Shown here piece by piece: positions 12,314 through 57,429 of a DNA stretch of 64,000 bases; position 1 is the stretch's first letter; every line of letters begins with the position of its first letter. The notes under the pieces were generated by a model that saw nothing but the letters and a program-made list of their open reading frames with translations, was not told the origin of the DNA and did no database searches. The stretch comes from Archegozetes longisetosus (lineage: Eukaryota; Arthropoda; Arachnida; Sarcoptiformes; Trhypochthoniidae): positions 14,176,220 through 14,240,219 of the forward strand of contig JAEMBT020000001.1 in assembly GCA_018873245.2 (NCBI GenBank), given 5' to 3'. The translations under genes and the position numbers were made by a program.

Positions 12314-13989
12314 AAATCGATACTTGTTAAAATAATAATTTGTTTAAACTAAATATATATCAATCACTAGTTTAAAATTTTTTATTTTCGTTGCATTTTA
12401 TTCAGTTTTAAACGATATTATTTCCGAAGAAAAGAAATTTTTCTATGGTTTTATATAAAGGAAAGCGAAAAATTTTCTTTGAACTCTTGTACCTCTTCGA
12501 AGAGCCCTCAAAAAATCCATCACTTTTGATGCCTTCCAAAGCCATTTCCCACCAGTCATAACGTAATTGAACAACATTTCCAACATTAATATCAAACCTA
12601 TCGTTATTCGAATTGATTGAGTGCTTGTATTTGAAAATTCTGTCGGGAGACTCAGTGCAACAGAAATGGAAGGGCAGATCTAATGATTTGTAATTAAATG
12701 CAGAGTTGGGTCTAATTGTTTGCATTAATTCATACGATAATCGACATAACTATAAAATGAAAATTAGTATATCGAATTTATTATGATTTCGATTGAAACT
12801 TTAATTTTCATACATTTGAAGACATAGTGCAGACCAGAAAATCGCTTCTCGATAAGAAATGTATATCAAACATAGTATGCAATAAATTAGTTGATGAATA
12901 TTCACTGTTATTGTAATTCATATTTTGAAAATAGTTTCTGTTACTCATGAATTTGAAACCATTGTATTTACGATTCAATTGTTTGATAACATTTTCGTCA
13001 TCAGAAGCAACGAACACAAACTTATCTCCAGAATATCCTTTAAGCGCTAACTTATCGAAATAGTTGACAACATGAAACATATATTCTTCTATATGATGAC
13101 TTTTGGCCTCCTTCCCTACTTTGTCACCTCTTCTAATTTGAATTCTATGTAATTTATAATCTATTTTAATTTCGTGAAAAACTAAATCGATGAGAAGAGA
13201 TATTTTTGATTACCCCACATAACGATTTGGTAATCCAAGCTTTTCCTCAGCACTTCTTATTAGTTGATTCATATATTTATTAGCTCTTAGAATATATTTG
13301 ACGAATTGTCCGAACCAAAATGCTTTTGGATCTGCGTGTAATCCAATCAATTTTCGTCCAACATTTGCAGGTAAGTAATGTGTGATTTCGTCTAAAAATT
13401 TAATTTTCATGTGAACAACAACTAAATAATAAAATTTATGATCAAAATAAAATCATTACTATTCCATTTGATGATGGATTCAATATTTTTAACATCATAT
13501 TTGACGCTATGATTTGGTTGGCACGTTTGACTTATAGGTAAAATAAATTGATCCCAAGTTGAATTAGTTTGGTTTAAGTAATTGATAAAAATGTGATCGA
13601 TAACTACCAAAGTGTTGGTATAATATCCTACTAATAGGCAAGTCATCAAACAGTGAATTTGGGCCGCGAATCCCCATTGAGGAACTCGACAATAATATTT
13701 ATTAATATTATCACATTTTTGTTTTGAAGGTGATTGAATCGATTGAATGTTTTTCTGTATTTGTTTTGAAATGATGTTCAGCTGCTCTTCACGCCAGTCA
13801 TTGATTTGAGATGAAAGTGAGTGAAGCTCTAAATTAAATACACTTGAACAATAATTATATAGAAATTTGACATTTTATCAAAATTTATTACTTATTCAGG
13901 TCTTTGAATATTTCGATTTCTTGTTTACGAAGTTTTGTACTATTGTGAGATTCACGCGAAACGATCGAATCAACAAAGTTTTGATATTC
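12314..13989. repeat. Near-identical tract shared with 8209-9884 (copy 4 side)
   Basis: Partner of the copy 3 tract, offset by about 4105 bases in the same orientation. The sharp edges inside a longer homologous region suggest gene conversion or a partial recent duplication. Confidence 0.85.
12381..12386 (-). terminator. Polyadenylation signal AATAAA, FUT8-like copy 4
   Basis: Coding-strand AATAAA 22 bases past the stop, at the same place as in copy 3. Confidence 0.4.
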
Positions 13990-14175
13990 TATCCCAAAAC
14001 GCAACATATTATTGAAATTATAACTCATTCCAAGAAATAAGTTTTCATTTGCAGAGAAAACTGTTTTTTCCGTTATGTTTCTGTTATTTTCAACCTTACA
14101 GTTATTTAGTCTTAACTCATAGTAAATCGTCAAAACTATAATAAAAATTACAACTTTTGGGCACAAAAGTTTCAT
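12408..14175 (-). CDS. FUT8-like: FUT8-like alpha-1,6-fucosyltransferase, tandem copy 4 (intact)
   Basis: Exons on the minus strand are 13892-14175, 13460-13842, 13214-13391, 12814-13144 and 12408-12749: 1518 nt, 505 aa plus stop, with the same phases as copy 3. The N-terminus MKLLCPKVVIFIIVLTIYYEL is a type II anchor. The stem is 31 residues shorter than in copy 3 and differs in sequence. From QNFVDSIVSRESHN onward the two proteins are nearly the same: exon 3 is identical, exons 2 and 5 differ by one residue each, and exon 4 by about three. All FUT8 motifs noted in copy 3 (IRRGDKVGKE, ASDDE, FDIHFLS, CTMSSNVC) are kept. AATAAA lies at 12381-12386 on the minus strand. It is the most upstream member of the array within this window. 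Confidence 0.9.
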
Positions 14176-16357
14176 TTCAAATAGTAAACAATCTCGATCA
14201 CTATTTTCTAAGCGACTTACTTTTAATCACTTAATACAATCAATGAATTGCACTGAACTCATGTCTTAGGCTTTTCTTAATTTTCGCAAATCATTTTGCG
14301 GAAACTACAAATCACTGACTCATTGAGAAGTTCGCTATCATAGCAATGAATGATGCAAAGTACTCAAAAACAGTTGTAAAGATATTTTTCTGATGGAAAT
14401 CGGCATCGTGCTCATTCCTTTACTAACGTAATGTATTTTTGATAGGCTTAAATAATAGTTCGAAAGTCATTATTAACTTTTCTGGTATTTCATGAGGCGT
14501 TATAAGAATCTATGAATAATTCAATTATGACTTGCATACATTTATTTAATAATAAACCACAAGAGACAGTGAATATTTATATATTAACAATGATTTTGAA
14601 GATCAATCTTAACAGTCTCCACCTCAGACTTAGCATCAAACTTTTTAACTTGTCATCACTTGAAAGATAACAAAAATAATTTTATCATAACAGAAAAAAT
14701 TAGATTTATTGAATGAATGGTAATTTATTGATAGTAGACAGTCACTGGGATTTCTTTTCGCTTTAAAATATCTAAAAAATTCTTGTGACTAGACAAAATT
14801 TTATCTTATCTAAACTTTGAAAGTTTATATGAAAAATGTGGTACATATAAATAAGAGACGTCAAATCTGATAATTAGAAATTATTTTATTCACAGTATAA
14901 ATCTCATTGGCTAGAATAGATCTTCAAAGTCAGGTTTAGTATATTTATTTCATGATAGATTATTAAGCATTTACAACATGATGAACTTCAAAGTTTTATT
15001 CATATTATTGATGCTGATGAGGAAATTTCGTTTTATGAAAACGGCAACCAGTTACGTAACCAGCGATTGTACTAATAGGCTATAATTTGGCGTAAATATT
15101 AGGTTGAGGTTTTGGTATTATGTGTCAGATTTAAATTAGACAAAAAATTTGAAAGTAATGAAACATAATAATCTACTGATTGAATTTTTAGTCTTTTATA
15201 ATTTGAACAAGAAAAGTTCTTTGGTGTCACTGTGCACTTTTCTTGAGTATCAGAATATTTTGTCGATAGATGAGTCACTATAGGGAGTGAGGTACTGTTC
15301 GTTTAACATCCTTAAAAGGAAAACAGACTTTTATACTATTTTCTAATATATTTATAATTTTAAAATAAAGCGCTATTAAAGAAAATCACGAAATTAGAGA
15401 AAACTTCTCTTTCAGTTATTTGTTTTTATCTTTAATAATGGCTTCTCTATTAATTGTTTTCTGTGATCACTCCTTTTCTTTAGCGTCAGCTGTTAGTTTT
15501 CTTCGTTGAGCTGATCTGCTTGAGTGGTAGTCTCGTAGTCTAACATCATTTGAAGAATATCTGACTGTTTACTTTGGAAATCTTCAGAATAGTGTTGATC
15601 ATATAAACTCTTTGAACACTATATTTTTTACAGATGGGTTGTCTTTGATTTCAATAGCCCTAACTCATCATATCTGTAATCACATCTTTGCCTTTGAAAC
15701 AATTATTAAAAATCGAAAAATTTTGTTTAAAATAAATATCAAACAAATCTTAGTGATTTGTCTCTGTATAACATTCATATTTTACTGAGTTTTTAGCGCA
15801 CTTTCAATGCAAAGCTAACTCGAAAATTACGGTCTCAGATCTCCAGTATAAAAATGTCTGAGGACTAAACAAGCTCTCTATTTGAGGCACTCAATTCCCA
15901 ATAATAGGTAACTTATTTGACAAAATTTTAATTAATTATACTGATTGTTTATCAAAATCTAGAACTTCAAAGTTGTTTTTCTTGAAATGTCTGTTTTATG
16001 AGTTGGCACTTTTTGTAGCACTCATCCAACGCATTGCTCTCATCTTCTTTAGCTAAGACCTAGCTTTAATATGTGATCTCAATTGTTTTCGTCTGTCACC
16101 AATTGTGTGCCTCACACATGAAAGCATAACGATAAGCATGACGTTCGGTTTATACATTCTTAGAATTTATTTAGAAAAGATCTGAAAAGAATTTTTTCAC
16201 TTATTTGACTGATTTTCGAATTTTTCTACCTTGCGATATTATGAAAATCCTCAGTCACAATAAGTCTCAGTAACTGCAAATCTTTTTAATTAATTTTACT
16301 TACAGAGCTCTATTACAGAACAAGTTCTTATAGTTAATTATGAATCGATTGTATTAT
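14176..16357. other. Intergenic region between the FUT8-like array and the hAT element
   Basis: No supportable gene, RNA or repeat structure seen. It includes whatever promoter serves copy 4, but no motif stands out. Confidence 0.5.
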
Positions 16358-16365
16358 GTGATCAC
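16358..16365. repeat. hAT target-site duplication, left
   Basis: gtgatcac, identical to 17596-17603; the octamer is itself a palindrome. Confidence 0.85.
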
Positions 16366-17595
16366 CAGAGTCTCTATTTAATTGGAAATCCTACTTTTTT
16401 CTCAATTGTCTAAAACATTGGAAGTAGTGAAACGAGCACCGATTATATGATTATTAACGAAATAAGACTATGTTGATGTTCCCATAAGCCCAACTTTTGG
16501 CGAATGAGTCCTATTTTTCCTATTTTACCTATTAATTCCACTTGATCCCTATAAATCAAACTTTCCAGTATTTGACTCAAAAATTCAAATAAAAGCTTTT
16601 GTTCATTTTCTTAGAAATAAAACCTGATTAAAGTATTTCGCATTTCTCAGGTAATAAGGATTAAGTAGTGGTTTTGACTGACAATAACAGTTTGACTAAA
16701 TATCACGGCAGCTGTTGTGGTCAATCTGCATCTCTAGTTATTTTTTACAGTTTGAGTATAGATCTAATTTTGAATTTAATCATTCAAAAAATAGGTTTTA
16801 TCTAACTCATCATTGTTGAATATAATTAACTTAAATTGAATCATTAATTATGCCTAAAGATAAAACATCTATAAAATCAAAACTAAACATGATTGTTAGA
16901 AAATATCCGAAAGAATTAGAAATAGTTGGCGTGAAATTAATGTGTAAATTGTGCGTTAGTGAAATATCATTCACTCATAAACATGGAAATTATAACGTCG
17001 ATCATCACTTCAAGACTAAAAAACATCAGTAAAGTGATAGCTTCGGCTAAAGATTTAGTTAAAAGCAATACTTTGGAAAACAGTTTGATTGAAATAAGAG
17101 GAATGAGTTTTTTAACTGAAGCTATTTCTGAATTACAAAATCAAGAATTGAAATCTTGTAAACAATTGGAGATCATAGAATCAGTGAAAGATCAGCTCAG
17201 TGGAAGTTCATTAGCGAAACTCGAAAAATCTTTGCTTAAGAATCCGGATTTGAAAAAGTTTATGGACGGAGAAAATGACTATGAATTCAGATATAACAAG
17301 AGATTCGCTTTATTAGTTTCAGTAGATGTTGAGCGCTCTTTTTCATTATATAAAGATATTCTTTCAGATAAACGTCAAAATGTGACTACAAAAACGATAG
17401 AACATTTAAATGTTATTTCTTTTAATGACTATTTAATGTAAAAGAAAAATTAATAAACATTTGATAAGTCTTATGCCTTAAAATTGAATAAGATTGAATT
17501 TTTGAGTCCTATTTTTAAGTCCTATCTTTTCCTCTTTTAAGTTCATTAATCCTACCAATTTTACAAGTTTTTAGCCCTATTAAATAGAGACTCTG
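16366..17595 (+). mobile_element. Non-autonomous hAT-family DNA transposon (1230 bp)
   Basis: The termini are inverted repeats CAGAGTCTCTATTTAAT (17 bp exact), of the CAGRG type common in hAT elements. They are flanked by perfect 8-bp direct repeats gtgatcac at 16358-16365 and 17596-17603, the 8-bp target duplication of hAT transposition. Inside lie a BED-type zinc-finger frame and a hAT C-terminal frame, but not the catalytic RNase H-like core, whose usual size would not fit. Intact ends and duplications suggest a fairly recent insertion, mobilised by a transposase encoded elsewhere. Confidence 0.88.
16850..17441 (+). pseudogene. Frame-disrupted hAT-derived coding region: BED zinc finger plus hAT C-terminal domain (CGGBP1-like layout)
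   Basis: Frame one (16850-17032, 60 aa) starts MPKDKTSIKSKL and contains MCKLC, then HHFKTKKH: the C-x2-C and H-x5-H ligands of a BED-like finger. It stops just after KKHQ. The continuing similarity is in another frame, which is open to 17441. From about 17033 this reads KVIASAKDLVKS and ends with SVDVERSFSLYKDILSDKRQ, followed by TIEHLNVISFNDYLM, the signature of the hAT C-terminal dimerisation domain. The two frames differ by a shift at or near an A-run around 17017-17022. The combined layout, a finger followed closely by a dimerisation tail with no catalytic core, recalls CGGBP1-type proteins. It may be an internally deleted transposase that later gained an indel, or a short protein broken by one sequencing or assembly error. 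Host function is not shown. Confidence 0.7.
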
Positions 17596-17603
17596 GTGAT
17601 CAC
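17596..17603. repeat. hAT target-site duplication, right
   Basis: gtgatcac, identical to 16358-16365. Confidence 0.85.
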
Positions 17604-18760
17604 TCTTTCATACAAACTCAATCTTATCTGAACAACACTAAAGATTTATCTGTCTTCTAGTTTGCCACACCACTTTTCAACCGCTATACAGTATTTAGTT
17701 CGTAACTATTGCGATGGCAATGAGTACATAGCGAACTAATCTTCAATATAAGTAACTAATGCTTTTCCTAAGCTTTCCATTTCGAAAACTCTTTTGTAGC
17801 TCTTTATTCTGTAGCTCTTTATCCACAAAGACTGTCGATGATTTATAGGGATTGATTTTAGCTAAAAAATATCGGCAATAATAAACTGTACTCCGTACTT
17901 AAGTACTCCATTTAAGAAGAATTTCCGAATATTCTAATTTGATCAAAGATGCCAATGCATTTCCAATGGCATCGAAAAATTTTAACGTTTTCATGAGTAT
18001 CTGGAAAGATTCTTTCAATTTATTAAAATAAAGTATCTTTGATAAGAAAATTTGATTTTTATTATTTCAATATTGTATCAATAAATCGAAAGTGTATTGA
18101 AATAAACAAAGAAAAAGTTACAACAAATTATCTCTTATTTTAAGAATTATGACTTTTGAGAAAAATAACAACATATCTAATTGTTTAAAGTTATAATTTG
18201 TGAATTTAAAAAGTTTCTCATTAAGACCTGCTATGTTACCATATATCTCACAATTCAAGATTCATAATAGTCTAAACGCTCAACATTTCATATCTCTATT
18301 TGAATGAGTGCAAATGATATTTTGTTATCAAATTCGACTTAATTCTATTAAGTGTCTCATAAGTTAGCTGAAAATGTTCGAATAGATTGTGTGAAAAGTC
18401 TCGATAAACTAATGTTTAAATTATCCGTTAGTTTCGAGATTCAAGTAACTAATAAGCTTTATTGACTTTTAAAACAAGCCACAAGGACTTCGATAAGTTA
18501 TAAGTTCAAGCTTTTCAATAATCGAAAGTTAGCTTTACTTTCAGTTTTGAAATTGTGCTTAAATTTTTGATGAATGACTTAGAACTGAGATAATGAATAG
18601 AAAATATTCTCATAATAAAAGCCAATAAAACTCAATAACGACTTGACAGAGAACAGAATTGATAAAATTATACGAGAGTTCCAAGATAAAATTATATACT
18701 TGTGCGTTATTATCTTTAATCAGTGTTTTCCAAACAAACAAATACAATCAAAAGTTATAA
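17604..18760. other. Spacer between the hAT element and the 3' end of the SLO2 gene
   Basis: Presumed 3' untranslated and intergenic sequence. A coding-strand AATAAA at 18458-18463 could serve the channel gene. No other structure seen. Confidence 0.5.
18458..18463 (-). terminator. Candidate polyadenylation signal of SLO2
   Basis: AATAAA on the coding strand about 300 bases past the stop. Similar hexamers occur by chance in this AT-rich DNA. Confidence 0.25.
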
Positions 18761-50899
<32,139 letters not shown>

Positions 50900-51384
50900 T
50901 AAAATACTAAGCAAATCATGACAACAAACCCTAATCACTAGTAGAAAATATTCGATGATATCTTAAATCATCAAAATGTTTCGTTAAGTCACGTTAATAT
51001 ATCACAACTTATAAAAACTTTCTTCCCGAAGGTTGTATCGAAAACTTTTCTTCCTGTAACTTACGAGGAGAATAACACTAACAACAGAATATTCTGTAGT
51101 GTAGAATAATAATAATAAAATTTTTCAGCTCTGGGCGTCTTTATGATTAAACCACATTTTTTACCAGAGAACAAATATGATGTGCCTCTTTATGTTTTTT
51201 TAAGATAGCTGTGAGCCAACTATAACGAGACAAAGTTCGCGGAATCAACTCTACAGAAAAAGTGTTTCAAACTTTTTCCTTTTAGAGTTTCATAGACCGA
51301 ACCTTCGACACAAGCCTGAAATGTAGCACATGCTCAATATGCTTAAAGGTCAGAATCTGGTACATATTGAAAGCACAAATTATT

Positions 51385-51387
<3 letters not shown>

Positions 51388-51431
<44 letters not shown>

Positions 51432-51438
51432 ACTCACT
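51388..51438. repeat. (TC)n then (ACTC)n microsatellite
   Basis: About 20 TC units followed by three ACTC units, roughly 490 bases upstream of the predicted SLO2 ATG. Confidence 0.95.
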
Positions 51439-53539
51439 ACTAACGCTGTCCGGTAATGATGACTCTCTGCTCCCTTTAGATTATTTGCGAAATTGCTGAT
51501 AAGTTTTGTCACAAATAAACTCAATTATTTAAATGCATTATGTTATTATCTAAAGTAGAGATGTAGTACGTGTTCCTAAACGTGATGGGATACAAATAAT
51601 GTTAATGCTCTATAAGATTTGCCATGACTTTATAAAAGATAACACTTTTCTAATATATTTCTTAACGTTAAATATAAATATTTTTCGTATGAAAACTGAC
51701 TTTTAGTTAATTGATGAGTCGAAAAAATTTCTATTTAGCGCAAGATAAATAGATTTTACTATACTTTTAAATATCATATTTCCAGATGAACTATTTCTAT
51801 ATTTATTTTTATGCTGTCAAGTTGTAAAAGAAATTTAATTACAAACGGGTTTAACGCTGAACGAATAAATTTCAAGATTTTCAAACCAGAGATTCAATGG
51901 AATGCAAAGTTTGTTTAACAAAAATAGTTGCGCTTTGATTAAATGAAGATTTTTGTTCGTAAGATGACAGTTATTCGAGTTGAAAAATTATTTGAACTGA
52001 ACAAGACACGTAATATGATAATAAAATGAAATGAGCACATTTTTATTTTTAGTCATCATCTGAAAGAAATTCAAATTAATTTAAAGAATATTCAAATTAA
52101 TTTAAAGAATGTTACTAATCAATGCTTGCACTAGCTTTCGCTAGCTTCAAAACAACTAATAATGTAAATGAGATTTACTTTTCAGGTTTTCTGCAAACAA
52201 TCTGTTGCCTCAAACTAGTTTTCAACATATTATTATGTAACAATTCATTTAGATGCAGTTATGCTTAAATGTGATTTTATTAAATCAGATTAATTTGTTT
52301 TATAGAACTTTAATAATGCAATTAATTAAACATTTTTTGCATATCTCATGCATATTTCATCTTCAAAAATACCCTTTTGGCCATTTAGGCCAACGGAATC
52401 TTTACAACTAGTGGAAAATCTTCACAAAAATCTAATAATAAGAGTGAGAGTGAGTTGACTCTTGTATCCAAACTAAATATGAAAACTGGATTCTTCCAGA
52501 ATTTCCGTTTTGCAAGAATCAAATCCTTTCAAAAGACATATGCGTTTCTGATAAAAATAGATGATTGAGCATTCTTTTGTATCCAGAAAATTTTTCAATA
52601 TATTCTAGATTTACAGTTAATTTCTATTGAAAATCTGTTGAAAAGATACTTAAAGTCACAGAATTAATTAAAAAGTAGAGCTAATCGATAATAATTCATT
52701 AAGTTTGAAATAGGAATACGATACACGATAATATTATAGAAGGATTCTTTTAATTCAACAACCTTATAAAGAATATTTATATTAAGCTTTAAAGCCATTA
52801 GGAAAAGCTCTTTGCGTAATAAAATTTTTATTGAATATTTGATAGCATTATGTTTTACGCAATGAAAAACAAAAAGCAAAGAAAATCTAATATCTCAACA
52901 GATATCTATCGCGGATAATTCTTTTGTAGCAAAAATAATTGATGTCTCTCAATACAAATATCGTATTACACTACTATAAAAAGCTAACGACCAACAGGTG
53001 GGATAACATATTAATAACTAATAGATTTTACTCAACACTGATACTTTTTCTGCTACAAGTTCTCGATTGTTTCTTGCTTATTTTAACGTTGTTTTCTTTT
53101 TGCTTATTTTATATGTTCAGGTGATTGTCGAAAAAACAACGTAGACTCAAAGTAAATTGAAAGCGTGACCGAATTCTCAGTACAAATTATTTATGAGACA
53201 CCACATCTTACAACTGATCCGCTATTCATCAAAACTATGGTCTAAGTGTCAAAACCCAAATACCTATTTACTAAAATCAAGCAAATACTTTGGTTTAATA
53301 ACTTTCCATAAACTGAGTCAAACTTTTGATTAGTTGATCAAAATATGATTTCAATTTTAAAAGTTGAAGATATATTCAATAAGTTTTTTAATATAAAACT
53401 TTTGTTGTCTCGTCAAAGCTTTGACTACAAATCAAAGTTTGAAAAGGAATGAAAATGTGAAACAAAAGGAAATAAAGCTTTATTTTCGTTTCAATATGTT
53501 TTCTTTACCAAAAAGGAAAAAATGAATAGCATGCATGAG

Positions 53540-53630
53540 AAAATTCAGTTTTCATGGAAAGTTCAGTTTTTATGGAAAGTTCAGTTTTTATACAAAATTC
53601 AGTTCTCATGGAAAATTCAGCTTTCATGGA
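53540..53630. repeat. About 20-bp tandem repeat
   Basis: Five variants of the unit aaattcagttttcatgga. Confidence 0.88.
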
Positions 53631-54647
53631 AATAACAGTCAACAACACACAACATAACTGGTCAACAAAGTCATTGTGATTTCATTAATACTATCCTAGT
53701 TATCAAAAACCTTTTTCCTATTATTCATCTCATTAATTGAACAAAAGATTTAGACCTAAGTCAGATCTAAAGTGAAACTTAATGTCAGACCTAATGTGAA
53801 ATTTATAAGTAGTATACCGTTAGGAAAGATGACTTAAAACCTCATATCCGCCAAAATGAGTAAGTTTAGAGTGAGCGAGGAAAGTCTTAGATAAATAAAG
53901 AAGAACTTAATAGTAGCCCACATTTGTTATGTTAATTTTCGAGCACTTATTTACGAGCTCCTCAGCATCATCAGTCTACACCCACCTCTTCTATTGAAAT
54001 AATAATACGCTTTCCTTAATTTATTACCATTCGACATATCGTTTAACTTTAACTTAATTACTACCTAGTCATCAATGGCTATTTGATTTACTATTCAATG
54101 CTAATTATTAGTGCCTTGATACCAATCTTGCTTACTTTGGTTCCTTGCCCTCAGTTCATTATCCAAGAAGATTCATCTTGAAATAGTCTAAATAATTGGC
54201 TGGATACTCTGTTTCCTAACAGACTTTTGTACTTATTTGTACTTATATTATGAAACGGAATTTGAATTATTACTTACAACAAGTTTACTAAGTTATGAAG
54301 ACAAAAATATCTTAAAATATGGTATTTGAATTATTACTATCAATAATCATATATCAATAGTAATACAATTATAACAAAAGTGGCTTTCAACAAGTCATAT
54401 CTATATAATAACAATACAATAACATTATTTGATTTACTCATTTATTTGTTGTTCGACTTTCGACAACATGCTATTGAAGTTCTGGCATATAGCCAGTCGA
54501 TAGGATCAGAGCTTCAGATAAAGCCAGATGTGCTGAAAAGCACTGACAACTTATTATAATTATTCTTATTGTCAGAATTAATATTGGTTTCCGTGCTTTA
54601 ACTTTTCGTTCAATCGTTTCCAACAGTGAGGGAAATTGACTTCTCAT

Positions 54648-54729
54648 CAGAATCAATAGAAGTAGCTATGAATCAATGGCAGTAACTATGAATCAATAGC
54701 AGTAACTATGAATCAATAGCAGTAGCTAT
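54648..54729. repeat. 20-bp tandem repeat
   Basis: Four variants of agtaactatgaatcaatagc. Confidence 0.9.
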
Positions 54730-55765
54730 AAGTGCGTTTAGATTGAGAAACAGTCTTATTTTGATATATTAAAACTTTGAAGAATCAATTCTAGCTAAAG
54801 TTGAACCTTTTGAGAACTTATCAATTTTTCAAATACTTATTTGTTTCTGTAAAGGATCGATAGGTGAGTTTGTTTTTCATATCAAACAATAATTGTAAGT
54901 AAACGAAACTTGTTTCAGAGCCATGTGTATTATAACTGAAACTTCTAGAACTTGATATTCCTTCCATTTGCGTCATAACCAATGTTATTTCAAACAAACT
55001 TTTCTTCTCGATTATTCAGAGGAAGTTATTCAAAATAAAATATTAAGAATATTGCTGACTTTTTGAAAGTATTAATAAATAATTTTGAAAATTATTTTAA
55101 ACTCAATACTTATTTTTATTAGAAATACGATACCTGTATATTGAAATAACTTCTTGTAGGAGAGGACAAATTAGAAACTTATCTATTCAATCAATATTTT
55201 GGTCTAAAAATAAGTCTATTTTAGGCTAAAAACGCTTATTTTTCAATCAATCCTTAGTATCATATTCTTTAGTCAATACTAGTATTACTCTTTTCAGGGT
55301 TTGCAGCGGTTTTGGGTTAGAAACAACGCAAATAAGTTATTTCTCAACTCTAGCCTCACTTTGATTTGGTCGAAAATAACATAAACATGTTATTAGACTG
55401 AAGTTTTTTTTAAATTAGTAGAGTTTAGTAAATGCCCAAACAGCATTTAGTGGAATATTATACTAAATCTTCATATTGTAAGGTGTTACTGCAGATAGAA
55501 CCCGATTCAATAAAGCTAAGAACTAATTATAAGCTTTTTGATTCTAGAACTTCAAGTAGAATCAGCGCTAAAGTGAACATTCTGGATACGAAGAGAAAAT
55601 AGTTCAACCTATAATATAATTTATTTGAAAGATGTACTAGAATTTGATTACAGACACGAATAACATGCTCAGAGTTTTAAGTATCATTTTGATCAGTATA
55701 TCATTTTTTTCCTAAATTATTTATACAAACTCAATAAAATGCTTTCACTTATGCTATTGATTGTA

Positions 55766-55973
55766 TAGAGCCCCCACTTTTATATATATAGCCTTAACTT
55801 TTATATATATATAGCCCCCACTTTTATATATATAGCCTTAACTTTTATATATATATAGCCCCCACTTTTATATATATAGCCTTAACTATATATAGCCTTA
55901 ACTTTTATATATATAGCCCCCACTTTTATATATATAGCCTTAACTTTTATATATATATAACCCCCACTTTTAT
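55766..55973. repeat. Compound minisatellite of alternating units
   Basis: Two related units alternate: agcccccacttttatatata and tagccttaacttttatatat. About ten units in 208 bases, separated by (TA)n runs of varying length. Confidence 0.93.
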
Positions 55974-57429
55974 TGCCAAATCCCAAATGATGTCTGCATA
56001 AAACTCAGCTTAAGGCCAATTAAGTTTACCAAACGGTTCGCCCAAACATTAAAGAAGTATATTCAACTAAAATTATGTCAGCAACCATTAAGACTTTAAT
56101 TTGTTTTCACTTAACCATCAATTCATTTGTGGAGTTCATCATAATCACTTTCCAGTTAATTATCGTTTATATTTCTTTTTTTATTAGTTCGTATAACGTT
56201 TAGAAACTAAATTCATTTTTTCTAATCGCTTTTTCAGTCAGAATAATCTTCTGTTCTTTCAAATTAGAAATCAATGGCAGAATTTAGACAAACCTTATGT
56301 GTTAGACATTTCACTGATTTTACCATATTTTTTGAAAAATATTAGATTTTTATTGTTCAGATGTTCAAGTATTTGTAACCCAGATATGAGAAAATAAATT
56401 CATTCTCTGTTTGGCACACATTCTTGATTAGAGGCCAGTAATAAAAGAGAGAATCAACGTTAGCATAAAAATTGTTTTAAAGGCTTGAGTGCTTAAGTAA
56501 GCAAATAATATGTTCAAAGTTTATTTAATGTCATATTTTGATGAATGCAATGCTGACTCAAACATATTGCTCTATATTTTCACTATTATTACTATGTTTC
56601 ACTATGAAAACATGCATTTTTAGAATCATCAAGTCATGTCTGCTTCACTATACTATACTTTACTTTCTATTCTCCTTTCAAATCAATACCTCACTTATTG
56701 ATTCTTTATTCAGATGCTTCACTTTTCTAATGATATTTTATTTCAAATATTGGCTTTAAGTTCTTATCATCAAGTTCTTAAGATTCATTATAAAGTAAAA
56801 CATTACTTTTATTCATAACTATTTGGAAAGTTTGAATCCTTTGAGTGAAAGCCGGGGAAAGTAGAGCTAATTTTGAGCACGGAAACCAGAACAGGAAATC
56901 ATTTATTTCGACTAGAGACCTAGATTCTGGTCTAGACTCTGCCTTTATCTTTGAAAATTAAGAAAAATAAGACAATTTATCAGAATTTATTTCTCTCTTA
57001 AATTTAAGTTATATAAAGCCATTAGGTTTTTCAGCAAAACTTTTATGTTACTGTTCTTCATTAAAAGTGTAACTTTTGTCGAAGTTTTATTTCCAAAATT
57101 TATTATGAATCTTTCCTTTAATATAAACGATAACCAATGGGAGCTTTGTTTAAATCTCCATTCACTAAAAACAGCTCAACCTATAGACTCTGTTGTCTAA
57201 AATAGGTTTCAAACAATATTCTTATTAAAACAGACTCAAATTAATCAACTCTTAATTGGATTAATCAAATTAGCATATAATTGTCTAATCAATTACTATC
57301 AAGTTTAGTCAACTCTTGGTCTATATCCAACTTGATTCGATTAAGAACTATCATCTCTAAGTTAGATAATTAGCTATGGAAATATAGCACAATAAAGTGG
57401 TACAGTAGGAAACTTAATAGTACTTGATA

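Larger units (their letters stand above)
10164..12407. other. Intergenic region between FUT8-like copies 3 and 4
   Basis: AT-rich except for the GC-rich block at about 10860-11100. The end nearest copy 4 (about 12195-12313) resembles the 3' flank of copy 3. No gene seen. Confidence 0.6.
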
